The notes under the pieces were generated by a model. That model was not told the DNA's origin and ran no database searches. It was given only the letters and a program-made list of their open reading frames with translations. A stretch of 64,000 nucleotides of DNA from the NCBI GenBank assembly GCA_963838375.1, contig CAWIQY010000003.1, positions 62,001 through 126,000 on the forward strand. Reading direction: 5' to 3'. Positions 35,370 through 44,379 of the stretch are shown here, piece by piece; the first letter of the stretch is position 1; each line of letters opens with the position of its first letter. The stretch is from DVED01 sp963838375. GTDB taxonomy: Bacteria > Cyanobacteriota > Cyanobacteriia > Cyanobacteriales > Geitlerinemataceae. Position numbers and translations under genes: made by a program.

Positions 35370-36545
35370 TTAATACGATCGGCAAAATTGGACGATCGCT
35401 TCTACTAGTCTATCGATCTCATCTTCGGTCGTGAAATAATGAACACAGGCACGAACGCAGTTGGGATCGAGGATCGTTCGCACAAAAATACTTTTTGTTT
35501 CCAGGAAATTGACAAGTTTGGAGTGAGATCGATCGAGAATCGAAAACGAAACCAATCCTGCTTCTGGAGGAGAGGTTTTCAAGCAATTCACTTCGGAAAT
35601 TTCCGTTAATTTTGTCCACAGAATCTCACTCAAACGACAAATTTGATGATATCGTTCTGCCGTTGTTCCCCAGAGATGATGTAGATCGATCGCCGCTTGT
35701 AGTCCCGCATACAACGGATACGCCGATGTGGCAATTTCAAACTGACGTCCGTCCGGTTTCCAACCCGTCGGTTTTCCCGTTGCATCGGTTGTAATACCCC
35801 GCCAACCGATAAAGGTTGGATGTAAGGTTTTCCGCGCCTGGGGACGGATATAAAGACCGCCAAGACCTTCGGGACCGCACCACCATTTGTGTCCCGTAAA
35901 AGCGTAAAAATCGGCACCGATTGCGTCCAAATTGAGCGGTAAAACGCCAACAGATTGCGCGGCATCAACCAGAATCCGAATGTTGGGAGACTCCTGGCGA
36001 CAGGCAGCAACGATCGCCTCTAACGGCAAGACTTGTCCGGTATTCCACAAAAGATGACTGAGGACGACCAATCGCGTTTGAGGTTTGAGGCGACGAACGA
36101 TCGCGGCTACGGGATCGCCACCATTGAGGGTTTCTTGCAAAGGACACAAAGACACCTCAATCCCAAAGCGTCGCTGAAGTTCCCCCACAGCAGCGATAAT
36201 CCCCGGATGTTCGCAGTCCGACAATAACAGATGATCTCCGGCTTGCCAATCGAGACCCCACAACGGAATATTGCAACCGACGGTGACATCTTCGGTGAGG
36301 GTAATGGTTGCAGCTTCTACGCCTAACTCAGAGGCGATCGCCGTCCTTGTAGCTGCTGCCTGTTGCTGTATCCAATCGTTCGATCGACCTGAAAATGGAC
36401 CGATTTCTTGCAGGACTTCGTAGGCTTGAGTAATTGCCTGTAAAGCCGGCTGAGGCAGCGGTCCTTGTCCCCCGTAGTTAAAGTAGGCTTTGTTGGCTAA
36501 ACCGGCAAATTGCTGTCGGTACTGTTGGATGTTGCGATCTGTCAA
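35370..36545 (-). CDS. PLP-dependent lyase, L-cysteine/cystine C-S lyase-like (C-DES), class V
   Basis: About 391 aa from a TTG at 36545 preceded by ATGGAGAA. An upstream extension to 36653 is open but overlaps an antisense nitroreductase remnant and adds no recognisable sequence. Class-V aminotransferase fold: YFNYGGQGPLPQPALQAI, ILVDAAQSVGVLPLNLDAIGAD, and the PLP Lys in FTGHKWWCGPEGLGGLYI. This wording fits Synechocystis C-DES, which releases persulfide sulfur from cystine for Fe-S assembly, more than SufS or IscS; the usual C-terminal active-site Cys loop of SufS is not evident. Substrate inferred. Confidence 0.8.
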   Translation of the reverse strand: MTDRNIQQYRQQFAGLANKAYFNYGGQGPLPQPALQAITQAYEVLQEIGPFSGRSNDWIQQQAAATRTAIASELGVEAATITLTEDVTVGCNIPLWGLDWQAGDHLLLSDCEHPGIIAAVGELQRRFGIEVSLCPLQETLNGGDPVAAIVRRLKPQTRLVVLSHLLWNTGQVLPLEAIVAACRQESPNIRILVDAAQSVGVLPLNLDAIGADFYAFTGHKWWCGPEGLGGLYIRPQARKTLHPTFIGWRGITTDATGKPTGWKPDGRQFEIATSAYPLYAGLQAAIDLHHLWGTTAERYHQICRLSEILWTKLTEISEVNCLKTSPPEAGLVSFSILDRSHSKLVNFLETKSIFVRTILDPNCVRACVHYFTTEDEIDRLVEAIVQFCRSY

Positions 36546-36614
36546 AATTAAAAATTCTCCATAAAATTGCCAAATTTTACCAAGAATTTGGAAAACTGAG
36601 GGGAAAAACCAGCG

Positions 36615-36866
36615 GGAATATTTGTAAAAGACACGATAATTGCCACGACGCATTTGGTACTAGCCGCGCCAAGTTTGGGGATCTCTACCGGTTTGCTAAA
36701 CGGTTGGACGGAAGAAAAGGTCAAAGGGACGATCGCAGCCGCCAACGACCCGGATTTGGCGATCGCCGTTTTGGTGGCAGTCGGTTATGCTGCCGAACCC
36801 CGCCTCGATCCCGGTCGTTTACCCCTGTGCGCGAATGTCTTGGTCGATCGAGTCGGCAATCCCTAG
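36615..36866 (+). pseudogene. Nitroreductase-family C-terminal remnant
   Basis: Only the last ~83 codons remain. FVKDTIIATTHLVLAAPSLG corresponds to the usual DxxIATQNMxLAAxxLG helix. GLLNGWTEEKVKGTI, then DPDLAIAVLVAVGYAAEPR and NVLVDRVGNP, match the family's C-terminus. No start codon or flavin-binding N-terminal half exists upstream, where the divergent lyase gene begins. It is therefore a decayed fragment of an FMN-dependent nitroreductase. Confidence 0.72.
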
Positions 36867-36961
36867 GACGGATAAGATGGCAGTTGCCAAGGGTGGAGGG
36901 TTTGGAGTTGGTTATCCGTGCAAATGTTCTATCCTCTACCCTAAATCTCTCTGCCTTTCAA

Positions 36962-38893
36962 TCAAACGCTAGAAACCAGTTGCCGTTCGGGCAAATCGGT
37001 GTACTGCGCCACGATTTGGCGGAATTCTTCACCTTCGATAGTTTCGCATTCCAACAGCAGATCCACAAGACGATCGAGGAGAACCCGGTTTTCGCGGATA
37101 ATGCGGCAGGCTTCCTCATAACAGCGAACGGCGATCGTGCGGACTTGACGATCGATCTGGGCGGAGACTTCCTCCGAATATTCCGATCGCGACATCATAT
37201 CCCGCCCCAGAAACACTTCTTGACCGGGACTTTCCAACGCCAACGGACCCAAATCGGACATTCCGTAGCGCGTCACCATCTCCCGCGCCAGGGTTGCCAC
37301 TACTTTGAGATCGTTACTGGCACCGATGGTCACTTCCGAGTCGCCAAACACTTCCTGTTCCGAAGCCCGACCCCCCAGGGTAATGATAATCCGATCGAGA
37401 ATCCAAGACCGGGTATACAAGCCGCTATCGACCATTTCTTCGTTAAAGGTTTGTTGGGCAAACCCGCCGACGCCGCCGGAACGAGGAACGATCGTCACTT
37501 TGTTGAGGGGGTCGGAGTTTTTCAGCAAGGTCATGAGCAGGGCGTGTCCCACCTCGTGGTAAGCAATCAGTCGTTTTTTCTTGCTGTCGAGGAGGGGAGT
37601 CAAACTCAAGCCGATGGTCACGCGATCGATCGCGTCGTCGATTTCGAGAAGGGTAATTTCTTCTTTGCGCCGTCGGGCAGTCAGGATTGCCGCTTCGTTG
37701 AGCAAGTTCGCCAGATCGGCACCGGAGAAACCCGGAGTCCGGCGAGCGATCGCTTCTAGACCGACTTCGGCAGCCAGCTTTTTGTTGCGGGCGTGGACTT
37801 CCAAAATGCCCAACCGACCTTTGTAGGCGGGTAAATCTACCGTCACTTGCCGATCGAAACGACCGGGACGCAAGATGGCGGTATCGAGGACATCCGGACG
37901 GTTAGTTGCCGCAATGACGATGATGCCGTTATTGCCCTCAAACCCGTCCATTTCGGTGAGCAATTGGTTGAGGGTTTGCTCTCGTTCGTCGTTGCCGCCG
38001 CCGATGCCCGTCCCGCGCTGCCGTCCCACCGCGTCGATTTCATCGATGAAGATGATACAGGGGGCATTTTCTTTGGCTTTGCGGAACAAATCTCGCACCC
38101 GCGAAGCGCCGACACCGACAAACATCTCGACGAATTCCGAACCGGAAATGCTGAAAAAGGGAACCCCAGCTTCTCCGGCGATCGCCTTTGCCAGCAGGGT
38201 TTTTCCCGTTCCCGGCGGTCCTACCAGCAATACGCCTTTAGGAATTTTTGCCCCAATTGCCGTAAACCGTTCCGGTTGCTTCAAAAAGGTGACGACTTCT
38301 TGGAGTTCTTCTTTGGCTTCCTCGATTCCGGCAACGTCGTCGAACACCACCCCAGTTTTGGCTTCCATTTGGAACCGCGCCTTGGATTTGCCGAAGTTGA
38401 GGGCACTATTCCCCGATTGACCGCTGCGGCGGACGATCGCCATCAGTCCGGCAATCAACAGGAAGACCAGTAGTAAATTGGCGAGAATGCCGATCGCCGC
38501 GCTGTTGTCAGGGGATGGATTACTTTCAAATGCAATACCTTTTTCTCGCAGTTGTTCGATCAACTCCGGGTTCGACTCGAACAGTTTGACATCATACGGG
38601 GGCTCGGCTTCTGCTTGATTTTTCAGCGTCACTTCCGCCACCTGTTGGGCGGGATCGAGTACCACCTTGGCAACTTCGTTATTCTCAATTTTTTCTAAAA
38701 GCTGACCGTAGTTGAGGGAGTCCCGTTCTTTCGCCGCATTTGCCAATGCCGGAGTTCCCAACACCACCATTTGCACGATCGCCCAGCCCGCCGCTACCGA
38801 CCGCGCAGCAACTCCAAAGGAGGATCGCGGTCGGTGAGGGGATTGCCGACGATGAAGCTGCCCGATCGATGCCTTTGCCCAGGTACGTTTCAT
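36962..38893 (-). CDS. ftsH: ATP-dependent zinc metalloprotease FtsH
   Basis: 643 aa. FtsH is a membrane-anchored AAA protease hexamer; cyanobacterial paralogues degrade photodamaged D1 and other thylakoid or cytoplasmic-membrane proteins. Two membrane segments are visible (about 34-52 and 131-154) with a ~75-residue exposed domain between. The AAA domain has Walker A GPPGTGKTLLAKAIAGE, Walker B IIFIDEIDAVGRQR and the second region of homology ATNRPDVLDTAILRPGRFDRQ. The zinc protease motif is AYHEVGHALL, with the third ligand in the following helical domain. The N-terminal ~30 residues are unusually basic. Which of the four cyanobacterial FtsH types it is cannot be set by eye. Confidence 0.96.
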   Translation of the reverse strand: MKRTWAKASIGQLHRRQSPHRPRSSFGVAARSVAAGWAIVQMVVLGTPALANAAKERDSLNYGQLLEKIENNEVAKVVLDPAQQVAEVTLKNQAEAEPPYDVKLFESNPELIEQLREKGIAFESNPSPDNSAAIGILANLLLVFLLIAGLMAIVRRSGQSGNSALNFGKSKARFQMEAKTGVVFDDVAGIEEAKEELQEVVTFLKQPERFTAIGAKIPKGVLLVGPPGTGKTLLAKAIAGEAGVPFFSISGSEFVEMFVGVGASRVRDLFRKAKENAPCIIFIDEIDAVGRQRGTGIGGGNDEREQTLNQLLTEMDGFEGNNGIIVIAATNRPDVLDTAILRPGRFDRQVTVDLPAYKGRLGILEVHARNKKLAAEVGLEAIARRTPGFSGADLANLLNEAAILTARRRKEEITLLEIDDAIDRVTIGLSLTPLLDSKKKRLIAYHEVGHALLMTLLKNSDPLNKVTIVPRSGGVGGFAQQTFNEEMVDSGLYTRSWILDRIIITLGGRASEQEVFGDSEVTIGASNDLKVVATLAREMVTRYGMSDLGPLALESPGQEVFLGRDMMSRSEYSEEVSAQIDRQVRTIAVRCYEEACRIIRENRVLLDRLVDLLLECETIEGEEFRQIVAQYTDLPERQLVSSV

Positions 38894-39367
38894 GCTCGAT
38901 TGCCTTTGCTCTATGAGTGAATGGACGACGGGTTGTCTTCATCCATTGTAACTTTTCATCGAATATTCGGGCTTAGATCCAGAGTCGTCTTGCAGACGAT
39001 CGCTAGCGATCGGCTTTCTGGAATTTTGATTACTTTTTTATTAGTGTCTCACTAGACTTGCCATTTTGCTCAAAATTTGCTATCCCATTTCTTTAAATTA
39101 ATTGAAAGATGCTCTATCTCAAAAAACATAACTTGTCAATAGCTATTCGAGGTAGATAAAAAGCAGAAAACTGCATCTGTCTATGCTCGGCAAGGTTTAC
39201 AAGAATTGTGCAAAATAACAATATTGTATTTGTCTCTTTCAGAAATATCAGGTCTACTGATATAGACTTTCTATGCTTTCAAAAAAAAGAAATGGCATTC
39301 CGGACAAAATCCAATTCCCTACGTAGAAGGGAATAGAACAAAAAGCTTTTTTAGGGAATCTTGAAAG
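38894..39367. other. AT-rich gene-free stretch upstream of the beta-helix/RTX gene
   Basis: 474 bp between divergent ftsH and the large exoprotein gene. It is clearly more AT-rich than its neighbours from about 39020. No gene, repeat or confident promoter pair was recognised; it must carry two promoters. Confidence 0.5.
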
Positions 39368-42300
39368 ATGGCAATTATTACCGTTACTACTTCGGCAAAT
39401 CTTGGGTCTGGGTCGCTGCGAGAGGCGATCGAAAAAGCCCAATCCGGCGATACGATTAAATTCGCATCCAGCCTCGCCAACCAAACCATTACACTTCAGT
39501 CTCAACTCGAAATTCCCATCGGCAAAGACTTGACGATCGACGGTTCTGGTGCTAGCAACTTAACCTTAAGTGGGGGGAACACCAATCGCATTTTACTGGT
39601 AAAATCGACATCTGTAACTCCCACTGACGTCACCATTTCTAACCTCAATTTTATTCAAGGGAAAGCCGCCCCGATCGCCACAAATCCCTTAAAGCAAGGC
39701 GGGGCAATTCTCACCGAACACCAAGCCAATTTAACCATTACCAATGTCAACTTTAACAACAACGTTGCCGATGATGGAGGTGGCGCAATTTTTAGTGCTT
39801 TCGAGGGCAACTTAACCGTAACCGGAAGCAAATTTGAAGGGAACATTGCCACAGCGAATAACCACGAGCGCGGGGCAGGGGCGATCGGCTTTAGAGGTCC
39901 CAATAACTTCATCATTAAAGACAGCGAATTTATCGGTAATAAAGGGATCAACGGCGGGGCGATTAACAGCCTCAACGGTAATCTGAACATCGAAAACTCC
40001 AAGTTTCTCAACAACGACACCACCGCCGCTTCCTACGACACGGGCGGGAGTAATCCATCTCTGCGGGGGTATGGTGGAGCAATTTACACCGATCGTGCCA
40101 GCACCCGAGATGACTCGACTTCGGGAACCATTCGCATTGTCAACAGCATTTTTGACGGCAACAAAGGTCGAGGAGAAGGCGGTGCTGCGTATCTCTATAC
40201 CGGAACCCAAGACAACGTTATTATCGATGGCAGCACGTTTCAAAATAACCAAATTTTAGAGTTGCCCGAGGGAAACGATGGAAATGGCGGCGCCATCGTC
40301 CAAATGAATAATGGTCTAAACAAAGGCTTTACCATTACCAATACCACCTTTGCCAATAATACGGCAGCCAATCAAGGTGGGGGATTGTGGATGATGGACG
40401 CACCCACTACCGTCACCAACAGCACCTTTTCCGGGAACAAAACCCTCACCTCCTCCGACCCGAACGACAAGAACAACAGCGGGGGAGCGATGGCGCTCTA
40501 CGGACCGACGGATATTCTCAATACAACGATCGCCAACAACCACGCCGGATGGGTGGGCGGTGGCATTGCCGGAGATAAAAACGCTGCTGTTTCCATCAAA
40601 AATACGATTTTTTATAACAACACTGCCGATAACGGTCCCAATGATTGGAACATTCAACAGCACACCAATCGCGAATTAGTTGATGCGGGAAATAACCTAC
40701 AATTCCCCGCAAAACTCACCACCCTCAACAACGATAATAATGCCACAGCAAGGATCACCATCGCCGATGCGATGCTCGGTCCTCTGCAACAAATTGATGG
40801 GGCATGGGTTCATCCGTTGCTCCCAGGCAGTGCAGCCATCGATGCTGGGGCATCATCCGGCGCACGGGGAACAGATCAGCGCGGTTTGGCACGCCAAGAC
40901 GGAGACGGGAACGGATCGGTTGTTGCGGATATCGGTGCCTTCGAGTTTCAAAGCGGTGCTCCCGTCAATCCCATGCCCGAAATTGAGGTATTGGATGGAA
41001 CCACCTCCATTACAGACGGAGCGACAACGCCTCTCGATTTTGGCAGCACACCGGTGGGAACCAACCTCACCAAAGCCTTCGTTATCAAGAACGTGGGAAC
41101 GCAAGCTTTGAACTTGAGCGACTTGCAACTACCCGTCGGATTTTCCATAGTCGGGGCGCTACCTGCCACCGTGGCACCGGGAACCCAAGTCTCCGTGCAA
41201 ATTTCCCTCGATGCCAGCGCAGCGGGAACCCCCGGCGGCGAACTGACATTGGCAACTAACGATGCCGACGAAAACCCCTTTAATTTTGCCATTACTGCAA
41301 CGGTGACCGCTCCCGGCGATGGCGGCGGCACTCCCGGCGATGGCGGCGGCACTCCCGGAGATGGCGGCGGCACTCCCGGAGATGGCGGCGGTACTCCCGG
41401 AGATGGCGGTGGTACTCCCGGCGATGGCGGCGGCACTCCCGGCGATGGCGGCGGCACTCCCGGCGACGATTGCCCTTGCGACACCGTTTCTGCGCCCACA
41501 CTCCCCACCTTAGAACAACTCCTCACCCAACTCGAGCCCAATCGCGCACAAATTTCTGGGACTTTGGCAGATGATATCCTCTGGGGCGAGCTCGATGATG
41601 AAACGATCGTCGGTGATGGAGGTAACGATTCGATCGCGGGTGCTGCGGGCAACGATTTGATTGTGGGGGACGATACCGCAGGTACTCAAACCGGAGCAGA
41701 CGTTTTGTTTGGTAATACCGGCTCGGATACGATATTTGGCGGCAATGGCAAAGATTGGTTCTTTGGCGGCAAAGACGGGGATCTGATCTATGGCGAAATG
41801 GATGATGATATCCTTTATGGCGATCGTGGCAGCGACACCATGGATGGAGGCGACGGCAACGATATCATCATCGGCGGCGATCCGGCATTTGTGGAAACTG
41901 AATCGGATTTGATGTTGGGAGGTTTGGGTAGCGATTCGATCTTCGGAAATTGGGGGAACGATACCAGTTTTGGTGGAGAGGGCGACGACTGGCTGTTTGG
42001 CGGCAAAGACGAAGATATGCTGTTCGGCGATGCTGGAGACGACAATTTATTTGGCGATCGAGGGAATGATACGGTTTGTGGCGGCGCGGGGAACGATGTA
42101 ATCCTCGGCGGTAACGGCAATCCGATTCCGGTTGGTGAAAGCCTCGAACAAGACTTTCTCTGCGGCGGTGCGGGCAACGATCGGATATCCGGGAACGAAG
42201 GCGCCGATCGCCTCAATGGAGATGCCGGAGATGATACTCTCTATGGCGGTAAAGATAACGATGTACTCAATGGGAGAGAAGGTGCGGATATCCTCGCTGG

Positions 42301-42553
42301 AAACCTGGGTGACGATACCCTGAGTGGGGGAGCCGATGCCGATCGCTTCGATTTCCAAGTCACCGATGGTAACAATGTCATTACTGACTTCGAGGATGGA
42401 CTCGATAAAATCGGTTTGCAAGGTGTCACTTTCGACCAATTGACGATCGCGCAAGTCGGTAGCGATACCCAAATTACCACAGGTAGTCTGGCAATTACCC
42501 TCAAAGGAGTCACTTCAAGCACGATCGACGCGACAGATCTGGTCTTCGTTTAA
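39368..42553 (+). CDS. Right-handed beta-helix / RTX calcium-binding exoprotein
   Basis: 1061 aa, likely exported by a type I system because it has no N-terminal signal peptide and carries RTX repeats. Residues 1-~510 form a parallel beta-helix (LREAIEKAQSGDTIKFASSL, then many NTTFANNTA/SxFxGN coils) of the choice-of-anchor Q kind. About 535-645 is an Ig-like ASH/choice-of-anchor D domain (TPLDFGSTPVGTNLTKAFVI). A GDGGGTP linker repeats seven times (about 651-699). The rest (about 725-1000) is GGxGxDxLxG nonapeptides that bind calcium, and it ends in a conserved tail with FDFQVTDGNNVITDFEDG. Probably a surface adhesin or matrix protein. The SGNH protein at 44380 has the same tail. Confidence 0.88.
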   Translation: MAIITVTTSANLGSGSLREAIEKAQSGDTIKFASSLANQTITLQSQLEIPIGKDLTIDGSGASNLTLSGGNTNRILLVKSTSVTPTDVTISNLNFIQGKAAPIATNPLKQGGAILTEHQANLTITNVNFNNNVADDGGGAIFSAFEGNLTVTGSKFEGNIATANNHERGAGAIGFRGPNNFIIKDSEFIGNKGINGGAINSLNGNLNIENSKFLNNDTTAASYDTGGSNPSLRGYGGAIYTDRASTRDDSTSGTIRIVNSIFDGNKGRGEGGAAYLYTGTQDNVIIDGSTFQNNQILELPEGNDGNGGAIVQMNNGLNKGFTITNTTFANNTAANQGGGLWMMDAPTTVTNSTFSGNKTLTSSDPNDKNNSGGAMALYGPTDILNTTIANNHAGWVGGGIAGDKNAAVSIKNTIFYNNTADNGPNDWNIQQHTNRELVDAGNNLQFPAKLTTLNNDNNATARITIADAMLGPLQQIDGAWVHPLLPGSAAIDAGASSGARGTDQRGLARQDGDGNGSVVADIGAFEFQSGAPVNPMPEIEVLDGTTSITDGATTPLDFGSTPVGTNLTKAFVIKNVGTQALNLSDLQLPVGFSIVGALPATVAPGTQVSVQISLDASAAGTPGGELTLATNDADENPFNFAITATVTAPGDGGGTPGDGGGTPGDGGGTPGDGGGTPGDGGGTPGDGGGTPGDGGGTPGDDCPCDTVSAPTLPTLEQLLTQLEPNRAQISGTLADDILWGELDDETIVGDGGNDSIAGAAGNDLIVGDDTAGTQTGADVLFGNTGSDTIFGGNGKDWFFGGKDGDLIYGEMDDDILYGDRGSDTMDGGDGNDIIIGGDPAFVETESDLMLGGLGSDSIFGNWGNDTSFGGEGDDWLFGGKDEDMLFGDAGDDNLFGDRGNDTVCGGAGNDVILGGNGNPIPVGESLEQDFLCGGAGNDRISGNEGADRLNGDAGDDTLYGGKDNDVLNGREGADILAGNLGDDTLSGGADADRFDFQVTDGNNVITDFEDGLDKIGLQGVTFDQLTIAQVGSDTQITTGSLAITLKGVTSSTIDATDLVFV
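41319..41465 (+). repeat. 21-bp tandem repeat, seven copies, coding a Gly-rich linker
   Basis: Seven head-to-tail 21-bp units encode GDGGGTP between the Ig-like and RTX parts of the beta-helix protein. Units differ only by silent changes such as GGAGAT/GGCGAT and GGC/GGT. Slippage would change linker length in steps of seven residues without breaking the frame. Confidence 0.93.
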
Positions 42554-42579
42554 AAGATACAAGATCTTTGTTCGATCCA

Positions 42580-42615
42580 GCTTTCGCTTGCCTGATTATT
42601 GAGGCAAGCGAAAGC
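42580..42615 (+). terminator. Hairpin terminator after the beta-helix/RTX gene
   Basis: A perfect 13-bp stem GCTTTCGCTTGCC/GGCAAGCGAAAGC with a 10-nt loop lies 27 bp past the stop. A short T-rich run follows (CATTTAC). Confidence 0.75.
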
Positions 42616-42736
42616 CATTTACAGACCATCGACGCTCCGCGTCCAGATTTCCAAACTTTTGAACTTTTTTTCCCGAGGTTAGCAGTAGAACGAGCGTATA
42701 CTAGATCGAACCCTCGATTGCGACCTAACTACCAAA

Positions 42737-44308
42737 ATGACTCCAAGCGAGAAAATTTCATCCCCGCTTCAGTGCCAACTCGATCGAGTCGATGCTCTCC
42801 TTCTTCCCGTTGGCAGTTGTCAAGTCGGTTGGCGCTGCCAAGATGGAACGGTACGCAGCTTGGGAAAGAAAGTGGGTACCGAACCCGATGACGACGATCG
42901 CCAAAAGGCGCTATTGCAAGAACTGGGAATGGAAACCGTCGGCACATCTTTTTCCGAAAGTGGGAATAACTGGAATTGGGGAGAAAAGTTTTACAGATAC
43001 TGTACGGATATTCTCAGCGAAGATTTTAGTGCGGTAGAACTGTTGGCAGATGAATCGATCGTCAAGGATTGTATTCGTAGCGGTCTCAAACGAGTTGTGT
43101 TATGGGTGACGGATTCTCCCGATACCCTGTGGTTTGCTCGGTTGATGTTGGGGAAAATTCGACAACATGGGAATTCACTCCTCCAAATTAATGTTCTCAA
43201 TCCCATTGAAAACCCTGGGAATTGCGAAGTCGATCGTCTTCAGTCTGTTCTAGAAACCCAAATCCTACCCTTCGCTTTACAAGATTTAATTGAATCTGAC
43301 GATCCCGATCGATTTGTCTTGGCAATTCGCACGTCCCATCGCCAAGAGGCAATCTCAGGCGCCTTGGAACGATGCATGGTGTTTCTCATCCGACAATGCC
43401 GAGTATTATCCCTCAGTCCCCTCGACTCCACGACTCCAAAAACAGAGTTGATCGATTCCTCCCCCGAACTCATCCCCCACTATCAAATTTCGGTGTTAGG
43501 CGGTTATGCTTGGTCTTTGGATCGTCCCCGAACCATCGCCGCTTGGCAGCGCGGGTGGTTTCAAGATGCCGTCATCCGGCTATCTGCTCACCCCAATTAC
43601 TATGGGGGACTCTTGTACGAATTAGCCAAACGCTTGACCTTATTGAATCGTGGCGAAATGCACCTGTTTGTCGGCGATCGTCACTTAGGCATTGAAAGCT
43701 GGTTACAATCGCCCAAGTTAACCCAACTCATTGAGGTTGAGCAGATCGAACAGTGGCGCGAACAACTTGTTAACCTGAGAACTCATGCCTATGCTCAAGC
43801 CTGGGAAGCCCTGTTTGCCATCGAGGGACTACTCCAGCAGGGTCACTATACCCGCGGATTTCTCCACTTTGCCCAAACTCTCGAACAGTTACTGTATCTT
43901 CAGTACAAATCCCAAGATTGGCTGGCTCAGGGTTTGCTTCCCGCCCTCGATCGTCCCAAAGGCACAACCAACAACTATCAACCCGGCATCAAGCAGTTAA
44001 TTAGCGCTTGGTGCAAAGCCACCCGGCAGGAAAAACAAGGTTCAATTTATCGCCTCTTCGATCGCATTGGCAATACCCGCAATGCCATCCTCCACTACGG
44101 TGGCGCCATCCCTTTTGACGATCTACTGTTAGTCTGGTCAACCAGCGGAATGCCGGTCGAGTTTACCCGTCCTCAGTATATCGGCTTGATGGTTCGCATG
44201 AGGGAAACTTTAATCCTGGCGTGCGATCGCCGCTGGAAAGTTCCCGAACAGACTCTCGGACAAGCTCTCTCCCAGTGGGGGTTGGAATTATTGCTGGGCG
44301 ACAACTGA
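42737..44308 (+). CDS. Putative CARF-HEPN-like (Csm6/Csx1-type) protein
   Basis: 523 aa, cytoplasmic. The N-terminus places a strand and loop ALLLPVGSCQVGW (about 20-32), like the xxPVGTS start of CARF domains. A Rossmann-like segment RVVLWVTDSPDTLWFARLML (about 119-138) and VLAIRTSHRQEAISGAL (about 204) follow. The C-terminal half is helical with YRLFDRIGNTRNAILHYGG: R448-x4-H453 is the HEPN nuclease signature. CARF-HEPN proteins bind cyclic oligoadenylate and degrade RNA in type III CRISPR immunity. No CRISPR array or cas gene lies in this window, so the function is inferred from a weak N-terminal match plus one HEPN motif. It could also be a stand-alone HEPN ribonuclease of another system. 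Confidence 0.5.
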   Translation: MTPSEKISSPLQCQLDRVDALLLPVGSCQVGWRCQDGTVRSLGKKVGTEPDDDDRQKALLQELGMETVGTSFSESGNNWNWGEKFYRYCTDILSEDFSAVELLADESIVKDCIRSGLKRVVLWVTDSPDTLWFARLMLGKIRQHGNSLLQINVLNPIENPGNCEVDRLQSVLETQILPFALQDLIESDDPDRFVLAIRTSHRQEAISGALERCMVFLIRQCRVLSLSPLDSTTPKTELIDSSPELIPHYQISVLGGYAWSLDRPRTIAAWQRGWFQDAVIRLSAHPNYYGGLLYELAKRLTLLNRGEMHLFVGDRHLGIESWLQSPKLTQLIEVEQIEQWREQLVNLRTHAYAQAWEALFAIEGLLQQGHYTRGFLHFAQTLEQLLYLQYKSQDWLAQGLLPALDRPKGTTNNYQPGIKQLISAWCKATRQEKQGSIYRLFDRIGNTRNAILHYGGAIPFDDLLLVWSTSGMPVEFTRPQYIGLMVRMRETLILACDRRWKVPEQTLGQALSQWGLELLLGDN

Positions 44309-44379
44309 ATCGCCCGTGAATTTTTGACATTTTCCATTTCGATCTTCAAAAATGGATAAGAACTATTACGGTCTGTAGC

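Noticed and set aside
36704..37759. 351-codon open frame on the plus strand
   Set aside because: Mostly antisense to the 3' half of ftsH. Composition mirrors the ftsH codons and no domain is recognisable.
41319..41465. Possible CRISPR-like array
   Set aside because: 21-bp units are contiguous with no spacers and encode an in-frame linker. No cas genes nearby.
40948..41652. Pro/Ser-rich open frame opposite the Gly-rich linker
   Set aside because: Reverse-strand shadow of the GDGGGTP repeats (PPPSPGV).
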